From Candidatus Gastranaerophilales bacterium (GTDB lineage Bacteria > Cyanobacteriota > Vampirovibrionia > Gastranaerophilales > Gastranaerophilaceae): a stretch of 34,556 nucleotides of DNA. The translations under genes were made by a program, and so were the position numbers. Each line of letters starts with the position of its first letter. Positions within the stretch are counted from its first letter, which is position 1. Location: assembly GCA_944327225.1 (NCBI GenBank), contig CALVGZ010000020.1, positions 1 through 34,556 on the forward strand, read 5' to 3'. Positions 23,442 to 30,868 of the stretch are shown here, piece by piece. Under the pieces are notes generated by a model. It did not search any database. It was not told the DNA's origin and saw nothing but the letters and a program-made list of their open reading frames with translations.

Positions 23442-23450
23442 ATTATATCA
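23442..23450 (-). promoter_or_regulatory. Extended -10 (TGATATAAT) of the ATP-grasp/NeuA/yidD operon
   Basis: Minus strand TG-A-TATAAT with TATAAT at 23447-23442, exactly 6 nt before the ATG at 23435; no ribosome site in between. Confidence 0.6.
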
Positions 23451-23482
23451 TAATTTTGTTACATTCCCTTTAATAAAAAATA

Positions 23483-23491
23483 TGATATAAT
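23483..23491 (+). promoter_or_regulatory. Extended -10 (TGATATAAT) of the repeat-containing membrane protein
   Basis: Plus strand TG-A-TATAAT with TATAAT at 23486-23491, followed by a leader of about 20 nt with AAGGAG before a TTG start. It diverges from the box at 23442-23450. Confidence 0.55.
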
Positions 23492-23518
23492 TCAAATTAT
23501 TATTTAAGGAGTTTAAAA

Positions 23519-24241
23519 TTGGAAGAACAACAGCAAAAAGATAACTTCTCAAAAGAAAATGAAGAACATTTTGAAGATTTTTCGGATTTTGATGATGACG
23601 ATAATCAAATTTCGGATATAAAAAGAGATATTGAAATTCTTGATAATCTGGAAAAAGAAGCAGAAAATCAAGAAACAACCCAAGAGAAAACAACAATCCA
23701 AGAGAAAGAATCCGAAGCAGAAAATCAAGAAACAACCCAAGAGAAAACAACAATCCAAGAGAAAGAATCCGAAGCAGAAAATCAAAAACAACAAATAGAA
23801 GAAGAGACCTCTTTAAATAATTCTCCAAAAGAAGAAACGGAACTTTCCCAATGGGAAGAGCTGGATAAGAATAATGCTGTTGTTAAAAAATATATTGTAT
23901 ATATTGCAAAAGACTTTATTCCATACATAGATAACCTCACAACAGATGAAAGAAGTGCATATATCAATGATGCAATCCAAATTAAAATGGATTTAGAGGA
24001 TGAAAAAAAAGTACAAAACAAAAAAAGAAAATTACTTCTGCACTTAATTGTATCCGTAATAACTTTCTGTATTATGACACCTGTAGCACTTATAGGAGTC
24101 AATAAGGCGATTCTTGTAACTTTTGAAAATTATAAATATTCACAAGATAATTTTGAAAAACTGTACAAGCAAAGATTTGAAAAAAATAAAGCCTACATGC
24201 GCTCCGTTCAATATAACAAAGAACATAAGATAAAAGATTAA
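23519..24241 (+). CDS. Single-pass membrane protein with acidic repeats
   Basis: 240 residues, family not recognised. The first 110 residues are very acidic and Gln/Glu/Thr-rich, with a 19-residue unit EAENQETTQEKTTIQEKES twice in tandem plus a partial third. A helical middle region follows (about 118-165), then one hydrophobic segment at about 183-205 (LIVSVITFCIMTPVALIGV) and a basic tail of about 35 residues with many Lys/Tyr. No signal peptide, so the acidic part is probably cytoplasmic (N-in). The start is TTG at 23519, with AAGGAG about 8 nt upstream and no in-frame ATG nearby. Its stop overlaps the convergent cupin gene by 4 bp. Confidence 0.78.
   Translation: MEEQQQKDNFSKENEEHFEDFSDFDDDDNQISDIKRDIEILDNLEKEAENQETTQEKTTIQEKESEAENQETTQEKTTIQEKESEAENQKQQIEEETSLNNSPKEETELSQWEELDKNNAVVKKYIVYIAKDFIPYIDNLTTDERSAYINDAIQIKMDLEDEKKVQNKKRKLLLHLIVSVITFCIMTPVALIGVNKAILVTFENYKYSQDNFEKLYKQRFEKNKAYMRSVQYNKEHKIKD
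23657..23785 (+). repeat. 57-bp tandem repeat in coding sequence (2.3 copies)
   Basis: Unit 1 (23657-23713) and unit 2 (23714-23770) are identical, followed by 15 bases of a third copy. The units are multiples of three, so copy-number change keeps the frame and would only lengthen or shorten the acidic region. Confidence 0.93.
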
Positions 24242-24546
24242 TCGTGCGTATGTTTCGGTCGTAATAACAACATCTTGGTATTTTGAACAGCTTTAAGACC
24301 ATGCGGCACCTTGGCGGGCATTACAATCATTTCATTAGCGTATAATCTGTGAACTTCTTTCCCTATCATTATATCGGCTTGTCCTTCAATTATTATTGCG
24401 ACCTCATCTTTTTCGTCACAATGTAAACTTCTTTCATGCCCTTTTTTAAATGAAAGCAAGGTAAGAGAACTCTGTTCATTATCGAAAACAAATTTCTTAT
24501 TTATAATATCTAAAAATTCTATATCTTTTAAATTTATTTTTGCCAT
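24238..24546 (-). CDS. Cupin-domain protein
   Basis: 102 residues forming a single small cupin barrel. Motif 1 is LLSFKKGHERSLHCDEKDEVAIIIEG (His and Glu positions as metal ligands, but the first HxH is spread out as H-x5-H). Motif 2 is MIVMPAKVPHGLKA with the final His. Function unknown; cupins may bind metal and act as sensors or enzymes. It overlaps the end of the hybrid cluster protein gene by 13 bp, so the two are likely made from one mRNA. It converges with the repeat protein (4-bp overlap). The C-terminus PKHTHD adds a possible metal-binding His pair. Confidence 0.85.
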   Translation of the reverse strand: MAKINLKDIEFLDIINKKFVFDNEQSSLTLLSFKKGHERSLHCDEKDEVAIIIEGQADIMIGKEVHRLYANEMIVMPAKVPHGLKAVQNTKMLLLRPKHTHD

Positions 24547-26072
24547 TTATTTAAAATTTCTTCTAAATCTTCCTTTGCTGTAGTTATAGGTTTAATTTTA
24601 TATTTTTCAACCAATATTTTCAAGATATCAGAAGAAACGAAAGCCGGCAAAGTGGGCCCGAGTTTTATATTTTCAACACCCAAAAACAAAAGAGTCAACA
24701 ATATGCAAACTGCTTTTTGTTCATACCAAGATAAAATCATGGATAAAGGTAAATCATTAACGCTACAATTAAAAGTTTTTGAAAGTTCAAGTGCAATTTT
24801 TATTGCAGAATAAGCATCATTACACTGCCCCAAATCTATAAGTCTAGGAATACCTTTAATTTCACCTAAGTCCAGATCATTAAAACGATATTTACCACAA
24901 GCTAAAGTTAAAACAAGAGAATTTTTCGGAGTCAATTTTACAAATTCAGTATAATAATTTCTGCCTGTTTTTGCTCCGTCGCAACCACCGACAAGAAAAA
25001 TATGTTTAACATCTCCTGATTTAATTAATTCAACCAATTTATCTTTTATTGATATAATACTGTTATGTCCAAACCCGACTGTTAGAGTATTCCCGCCATT
25101 TATTCCGGTCATTTTTTTATTTTCTTTATACCCACCAAGTTCAACTGCTCTTTTAATAACAGGACTAAAATCATTTTCAACATGAGATACATCAGGATAT
25201 CCCACAACAGAAGTTGTAAAAACTCTATCTCTATAACTGTTTTTTACAGGCATAATACAATTTGTCGTGAATAAAACGGAAGCCGGAATATTATCAAATT
25301 CTTTTTGTTGATTTTGCCAAGCAGTACCAAAGTTACCTTTTAAATGCTTGTACTTATTCAACTCGGGATATCCATGACATGGCAACATTTCACCATGAGT
25401 ATAAATATTTATGCCTTTATCTTTAGTTTGCTCCAACAAAAGCTCCAAATCTTTTAAATCATGCCCGCTTACAACTATAAAAGGTCCTTTTTCAATATTT
25501 GTTGTAACTTTTTTAGGAGATGGATTTCCATAAGTTTTTGTGTTTGCTTCATCTAAAAGCCCCATACACTTTAAATTTATTTCACCCGTTTTTAATACCA
25601 AATTAAACAATTCCTCTTTGGATAAATTTTTAGGTATAGATTTTAAAGCTTCAAAAAAGAATTCTTCAACATCCGAATTCCTATATCCCAAAACTCTTGC
25701 ATGATGATAATAAGCCGCAATTCCTTTAAGACCGAATAAAATTAACGATTTTAAACTTCTTATATCAATATTTGTATTCCACAACATTTTTATATTGAAA
25801 TCAAAATCACAATATAACTGCTTTTTTATTTTTTTGATATATTCCTGTATCATACCATCGTCAAAATTAACGTTTGTAATAGTCATAAATAAACCGTCTG
25901 TTACAAGTTCAATATTTTCATCCGTTATTTCACAACAATTTGCAAGTTTAATCAATTCATCCAACAATTCATCCTGAAGAATTGCACAAGTAGATGTTTT
26001 TCCACAAACACCCTGTTTTATACAGCCTTTTTGACCTGCTGTCTGCTCACATTGAAAACAAAACATATCCAT
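24534..26072 (-). CDS. hcp: Hybrid cluster protein (hydroxylamine/NO reductase-type)
   Basis: An iron-sulfur protein with a [4Fe-2S-2O] hybrid cluster, linked in other bacteria to nitric oxide and nitrosative stress. 512 residues. The N-terminal cluster motif is C5-x2-C8-x8-C17-x5-C23 (CFQCEQTAGQKGCIKQGVC), the spacing of the anaerobe-type forms, not the E. coli class. Hybrid-cluster ligand regions are visible: HGEMLPCHGYPEL, TTNCIMP, VGGCDGAKTGR, LACGKYRFN and DLGQCNDAY. AGGAG lies 8 nt before the ATG. The 284-bp upstream gap holds an imperfect palindrome. No adjacent reductase (Hcr) is seen. Confidence 0.95.
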   Translation of the reverse strand: MDMFCFQCEQTAGQKGCIKQGVCGKTSTCAILQDELLDELIKLANCCEITDENIELVTDGLFMTITNVNFDDGMIQEYIKKIKKQLYCDFDFNIKMLWNTNIDIRSLKSLILFGLKGIAAYYHHARVLGYRNSDVEEFFFEALKSIPKNLSKEELFNLVLKTGEINLKCMGLLDEANTKTYGNPSPKKVTTNIEKGPFIVVSGHDLKDLELLLEQTKDKGINIYTHGEMLPCHGYPELNKYKHLKGNFGTAWQNQQKEFDNIPASVLFTTNCIMPVKNSYRDRVFTTSVVGYPDVSHVENDFSPVIKRAVELGGYKENKKMTGINGGNTLTVGFGHNSIISIKDKLVELIKSGDVKHIFLVGGCDGAKTGRNYYTEFVKLTPKNSLVLTLACGKYRFNDLDLGEIKGIPRLIDLGQCNDAYSAIKIALELSKTFNCSVNDLPLSMILSWYEQKAVCILLTLLFLGVENIKLGPTLPAFVSSDILKILVEKYKIKPITTAKEDLEEILNKWQK

Positions 26073-26115
26073 AATTTTTCTCCTATTTTTTTCAAAATAA
26101 AAGAAATAAAAGCAT

Positions 26116-26130
26116 TTGTCCTCAGGAGAA
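26116..26130. promoter_or_regulatory. Imperfect palindrome upstream of hcp
   Basis: TTGTCCTCAGGAGAA is a 15-bp palindrome around a central C with one mismatched pair, 44 nt before the hcp start. It is operator-like by position. The rest of the 26073-26356 gap is AT-rich; the only other structure seen is a weak hairpin near 26320. Confidence 0.35.
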
Positions 26131-26356
26131 AGGGTAATTTTTGCACCAAATACAAATTTACATAATTTTAAATTTAAGAAACACTATATTTAATATATTT
26201 GGCAATTAAATAATAAAACAACATAAAGACACTATTATAATTTCAATGAGGAAACTTAACTTCTAATTATAGGCAGCTATGAAGTCAGACGAATGAATAA
26301 TACCAACCAATTTGCCCGAAAGACAAATGTAATTTAACATACAGAACAAGATGTAA

Positions 26357-29300
26357 TTAACTATGAGATGGAGATGGTTTGTGCATTGATAATTTTTGTT
26401 TTATGATATCCAAACTTCTATGTGTTGAACTATCTATATTAAAACTATTTATAATTTGTTGCATTGTTTCTGCACTCCAATATATTTTCAATTTTTTCTT
26501 TGCTCTTGTTATAGCTGTATAAAAAATTCCATGTGTTATTTTCTCTGAGTTGCTATTAGGTATAATAATTTTTACCGAATCATACTCTAAACCTTGTGCT
26601 TTATGTATAGAAACGGCATATGCCAATTGGAATGGAATTATCGAACACATGTGCATATATTCAGAATCTTCTTCTGTATTATTCCCATCATATTTACATA
26701 CTTTAATGCGTATACGAGTAGTATTATCATCAATTGTTTCAATAAATTCTATATCTTCTTTTTCACATAATTTTTCAGTTAGTATCATGTCTACATCTAT
26801 AGTAAAAATAATTTCTTCTTCTGACTTTTCTATATCAACAATTCGTCCTTTAAGATTATTATATAAAATTGAATAACGTCTACTGTCATTAAATAGAATT
26901 GGATCGCCTATTTTATAACTCCACTCTTGCCAATATATAGCTTCATTTTGATTTGCATTTTGGAAATAATTGTTCATATTATTTAAGCCAAATTTACCAT
27001 CATAATTTAGACACAGTATTACTTCATCTTTCTCATAATTATTTAATATATTTTGCCCAATTGTTTCACTAAAATCACCATCTATAACAAGTTTTTCTGT
27101 AATTAATTCATTATGGCATCTTACTTCGTTCCATAAACATTTAAGATTTTCATCATCTGTTCTCCAAGTGCTGAGCAATTCAACATTCGCACCAACAGTA
27201 TTTATTATTTTTTTTGCATAAAAGAACCAATTCCCAAAATCAATAGATTCAATTTGATGAATATCACCAGCTAATACCAACAAAGTATTTTCATTAATTT
27301 TTTGAAAAAACTGTTCCATTTTTCTGTTATCAATAGTGCTACATTCATCTACAAAAATAATGTCATAATCTTGTAATTGTACGCGTTTTGTAAAACTGTC
27401 AAAACTTATGAAATCAGCATCTTGCCCTGGATTATCAATACGTCTTTTTAAATTTTGCAATGCAGTATGCGTTTTCGTAAGAAATAATTTTTTATGATCT
27501 ACCATCATATTTGAAATATAGTTTAGTAACGTGGTTTTGCCAGTTCCTGCTGCCCCATAAACTAATAATAGACGAGAATTCACAAAAATTTCTCTTATTG
27601 CTTTTTCTTTCAATAAATCTGTAAATTGAGATAAATTTTCTTTGACATATTTTTTATTAAATGCTTCTTGTCCTTTAATACCACCTTGTGAATGTGCTAT
27701 CAATTGTTGTAATATGTAGAGTGTGCTTCTTTCATATGCATCAATACAAATGTTGTCAGAATCTGTATTGATTTTATAACCCGCTTTCCTTTCCCAAGTA
27801 TCTAGGGCTATATTATATGCCACTATGTCATCATCATTTACAATAGTATTTCTATCAAAATATATTTCTCCGGTTTTATTAATCTCATTTTTAATTGTAA
27901 TATAAGGTCTTGCAATATTTAATTTATCTTCAGTTGTTATATCTATCATCTTAACAATATCGTTGTCGCTAGTTTTAGTGCCAACTAAATTAAATATATA
28001 TGGATTCTTTTCAAATGGTAAACATTTTGTAGATATACATGGACCATCTTTCAAAACTTTTGAATTGTATGAATTTGGCATTATGTTATCAAAAAGATCT
28101 TCTCTTAAGTTCAGTAAGAGATACCGTATCGTATTATGTCCAACTTTATTTGTACTATATGAAAAATTAGTTCTTAAAATATTCAAAATATTTTTAAATA
28201 AAGACGTATTAACATTATTATATATTTTATTAATTACTTCAATATAATTATCTTCTTGTAAATCTATTAACTCTAGTAAATTTAATCCTGTTGCTGTAAG
28301 AAAGTTCATTAAAGTAGTATATTCACCATGTTTAGAAGATAATTTTATTGGAGTTTGCAAAATTTTGCCAAGTTTATTTAAACTTTTAGGATTTATTGAA
28401 ACTTCCCAATTTGTAATAATTTTAATTTTGGAATTAACATTCCATATATTTACAATTTTATCAATATAGCCTATTTGTATAGAATAATTTGTCGAAATAT
28501 CTTCTTTTGTATATGCTGTAATTCTGTTATATTTGGTTGCATATATATCTGCTAATTGCAATGTAATTTCATAATATCTTTCACCATCTACAAAAAATAA
28601 TGTTTTCTTTTTAATATAATATCTGGAAGCACTTAGTTTTACAGCTTTAGGTATGGAAGTGTCAAAAGTTTTTGCAACTAATTCATAATATTGAAGATCT
28701 AGACTATCGATGTTAATCGGGAATTTTTCAAGATTATGAAGCACTTTCATTCCATATTGTTCATATAAAAATTTTCTTATTTGCCATAAAAAATTATAAT
28801 ACTTAAGCATGAGTCGCTCAGATTGCCCGTCATTAGGAATTCTATTTCCTATGTATTTAAGTGCCCTGTAAAAATTTCCTAAATATTTTGTTTGGGAATT
28901 AAGAATAGAATATTCCCAGGCTAACTTAATATTAACTTTTTCACTTCTTTTTAGTAATAAATTTAACAAGAGAGTAGATTTACATATATCTTGTAATCTA
29001 CATAGCATCCTTTTGGAAATATTATCGCGGGTATCATTATATTTATCCCACCTATCAATATTTTCACAAATTTCTTCATCACAAGATTTGATAATATTTT
29101 CTATGTCTTGCTTTGAATAATATATATCATCTAATTGATTTATAAAACTGTGATGTTCAACTATATTAAGTAGTTTTTGGCAGAATTCATTTATACTCTC
29201 ATCAGTGTTTTTAATTTCTTCTTCCTCTGTAAAATAAAGTGTAATACTGTCTCGATCATAATTAATTGAATTAATGAAATCAGTTGACATATATTTCCAA

Positions 29301-29686
29301 AAAACTCTTTCGTTACCTCGGCTATTTGGGTTTAGTACAACAAAAAGAATTCCAGGATCAAAAGTTACTTTTGCATAAATATATGCAGGGAAACCTAAGC
29401 TTTTTAGACAATACTTTACTATACCGTCTTTTTCGCTATAATTATTAGTTCCTTTTATCTGAACACTAAAATTTTGTTTTGGACAACGTGATAACAATGG
29501 TTCTGGTACAAATTCAAAAAATCCATCAATATTAGGCCATTTATCTCCATGTGCAAAGTTTGAATTTATTTTCCCATCTGACCTCAAAAAAGATTGAAGT
29601 AGAGTAACCGCAGAACGATCTTCATCTGATTGTTCAGTATGTGTTTTAAGATGTTTTTCTATAATGCTTTGCTTTAAATTCGCCAT
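26357..29686 (-). CDS. DUF4365-like nuclease fused to SF1 helicase, putative defence protein
   Basis: 1109 residues. An N-terminal domain (about 20-150) resembles DUF4365/PD-(D/E)xK: NIDGFFEFV gives Asp54 and Glu58, and VQIKGTNNY gives Gln76-x-Lys78. The middle (about 150-690) is unassigned. The C-terminus is an SF1 (RecD/UvrD-C2-like) helicase: Walker A VYGAAGTGKTT (about 707-717), DECSTID (II), VLAGDIHQIE (III), an Arg in LLSTWRTDD, AYAVSIHKAQGLEYDS (V) and YTAITRAKKK (VI). The ATG at 29686 is chosen over the TTG at 29725 because a TATAAT (29719-29714) lies between them; no strong ribosome site is seen. It is 70 nt after the recombinase and beside a type I RM locus, so a role in defence is inferred. 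Confidence 0.85.
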   Translation of the reverse strand: MANLKQSIIEKHLKTHTEQSDEDRSAVTLLQSFLRSDGKINSNFAHGDKWPNIDGFFEFVPEPLLSRCPKQNFSVQIKGTNNYSEKDGIVKYCLKSLGFPAYIYAKVTFDPGILFVVLNPNSRGNERVFWKYMSTDFINSINYDRDSITLYFTEEEEIKNTDESINEFCQKLLNIVEHHSFINQLDDIYYSKQDIENIIKSCDEEICENIDRWDKYNDTRDNISKRMLCRLQDICKSTLLLNLLLKRSEKVNIKLAWEYSILNSQTKYLGNFYRALKYIGNRIPNDGQSERLMLKYYNFLWQIRKFLYEQYGMKVLHNLEKFPINIDSLDLQYYELVAKTFDTSIPKAVKLSASRYYIKKKTLFFVDGERYYEITLQLADIYATKYNRITAYTKEDISTNYSIQIGYIDKIVNIWNVNSKIKIITNWEVSINPKSLNKLGKILQTPIKLSSKHGEYTTLMNFLTATGLNLLELIDLQEDNYIEVINKIYNNVNTSLFKNILNILRTNFSYSTNKVGHNTIRYLLLNLREDLFDNIMPNSYNSKVLKDGPCISTKCLPFEKNPYIFNLVGTKTSDNDIVKMIDITTEDKLNIARPYITIKNEINKTGEIYFDRNTIVNDDDIVAYNIALDTWERKAGYKINTDSDNICIDAYERSTLYILQQLIAHSQGGIKGQEAFNKKYVKENLSQFTDLLKEKAIREIFVNSRLLLVYGAAGTGKTTLLNYISNMMVDHKKLFLTKTHTALQNLKRRIDNPGQDADFISFDSFTKRVQLQDYDIIFVDECSTIDNRKMEQFFQKINENTLLVLAGDIHQIESIDFGNWFFYAKKIINTVGANVELLSTWRTDDENLKCLWNEVRCHNELITEKLVIDGDFSETIGQNILNNYEKDEVILCLNYDGKFGLNNMNNYFQNANQNEAIYWQEWSYKIGDPILFNDSRRYSILYNNLKGRIVDIEKSEEEIIFTIDVDMILTEKLCEKEDIEFIETIDDNTTRIRIKVCKYDGNNTEEDSEYMHMCSIIPFQLAYAVSIHKAQGLEYDSVKIIIPNSNSEKITHGIFYTAITRAKKKLKIYWSAETMQQIINSFNIDSSTHRSLDIIKQKLSMHKPSPSHS

Positions 29687-29756
29687 TATTAATATATCCA
29701 ATCTTTCTTGAATATTATATAACAAACATAAAGCCTATATTATTATGAATCCAGCA

Positions 29757-30713
29757 TTATAACAAATCATTCAGCAAATTCATGCACTTGATTTTTTGTT
29801 GAAGATTTGCTCTGCCGTAAACATTTAGAGTGAATGAGACGTTTTTGTGTCCTAAGATTTCAGATAGAGATTTTATATCAAAATCAGCTATTTCTATTGC
29901 TCTTATTGCAAAGGTATGTCTTAATTCATGAAATTTTACAGGTGTAAGTTTGTGCTTTTTAACAAATCTTGCAAAAAACTGCCTATAAACCCTCGGTTCT
30001 GTTGGTGTTATTTTGCCTGTTAAAAAGAAGTGATTGGGATTGTTTGTATAAAACTTTTTAATTATATTCATCAGCAATGATGGCACCGGTATTGTTCTTT
30101 GAGAACTTTTTGTTTTTGGTGCTCCAATGTGAATGTAGGATATTTTCTTCGATTTGTCATAAATTCTTTGTACGGTTTTATTTACAGTAATCGTGTTGTA
30201 GCACAATGATATATCTGACATTTGAAGCCCGCAAAGTTCTCCTATTCTTAATCCTGTAAATAAAGTCATTAAAATGCCGACGGATTTTCTTGTCAAATTC
30301 AAGTAAATTGCCTGTATAAGCATTTGTTCTTCATCTTTTGATAATGCTACAACTTTTTTAATCGTTAAATCTTTTGGATACTCTATCAAATCCCAGTTTA
30401 ATGCATTAATTACTCTTGCTTTATATGCAGAATTCAATGTAAGTCTTAAAACAAGAACAATATCCCTAATTGTTTTAACCGTAAGACCGCCTGCATTATC
30501 AAGTCGTCCTTCATTAAACAGATAAAATATAAATTCTTGAATTTTTGATTCTGTTATATCATGGATTTTTTGTACTCCAAAATATGGAATCAAATGATTT
30601 TCTAAAATAAGTAAAAATCCAGCATAAGTTGATTGGGTAACCATTGCCTGTTTTTCTTTTAACCATAAATGTGCCAATGTTTTAAAAGTTGTGTTTTTTG
30701 TTAGCTTTGTCAT
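29757..30713 (-). CDS. Tyrosine recombinase (phage integrase family)
   Basis: 318 residues. The N-terminal SAM-like core-binding domain (about 5-95) precedes the catalytic domain. Catalytic residues in order: Arg in LFTGLRIGELC, Lys in the APKTKSSQRTIPVP hairpin, HELRHTFAIR (His-x-x-Arg), His in LGHKNVSFT, and Tyr in LNVYGRA. All are intact. The ATG at 30713 has GGAGG 8 nt before it, so an upstream frame extension from 30806 is rejected. It sits just outside the left outer inverted repeat of the hsdS pair. Similar recombinases next to hsdS invert specificity genes in other bacteria. It may equally be an island integrase; both fit. Confidence 0.93.
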   Translation of the reverse strand: MTKLTKNTTFKTLAHLWLKEKQAMVTQSTYAGFLLILENHLIPYFGVQKIHDITESKIQEFIFYLFNEGRLDNAGGLTVKTIRDIVLVLRLTLNSAYKARVINALNWDLIEYPKDLTIKKVVALSKDEEQMLIQAIYLNLTRKSVGILMTLFTGLRIGELCGLQMSDISLCYNTITVNKTVQRIYDKSKKISYIHIGAPKTKSSQRTIPVPSLLMNIIKKFYTNNPNHFFLTGKITPTEPRVYRQFFARFVKKHKLTPVKFHELRHTFAIRAIEIADFDIKSLSEILGHKNVSFTLNVYGRANLQQKIKCMNLLNDLL

Positions 30714-30764
30714 AATAAATACCTCCATATAGTTATTAAATAAGGTATTTAGAAGATTTTCTGA

Positions 30765-30845
30765 CCTCAAGTTATCATCTAAAGGATAAAGGGAATAATG
30801 CCCCAAAACTCAGATTTAAGGGGTATAATGATGAGTGGAAACATT
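30765..30845 (+). repeat. Outer inverted repeat of hsdS switch, left copy (81 bp)
   Basis: Identical over all 81 bases to the reverse complement of 33242-33322. It encodes the first conserved HsdS stretch (SSYHLKDKGNNAPKLRF, then KGYNDEWKH). Sequences diverge immediately outside both ends. Confidence 0.95.
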
Positions 30846-30868
30846 TAAATTTTAAATCTATAACTACA

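Noticed and set aside
26310-26335. Hairpin ATTTGTC/GGGCAAAT as a terminator of the nuclease-helicase gene
   Set aside because: The stem has 7 pairs including a G-U, and no T-run follows it on the minus strand.
29687-29725. TTG start at 29725 for the nuclease-helicase
   Set aside because: A TATAAT box falls inside the extra codons, and the domain starts after the ATG at 29686.
30714-30806. Longer recombinase from an upstream ATG
   Set aside because: The extra 31 codons run into the hsdS outer repeat, while GGAGG sits before the ATG at 30713.
30740-30868. Active start for the plus-strand hsdS within the left outer repeat
   Set aside because: The HsdS frame is open here but has no ATG/GTG/TTG start with a ribosome site; a TAA lies at 30737. 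The TATAAT at 30824-30829 is part of the repeat's coding sequence and occurs in both copies.
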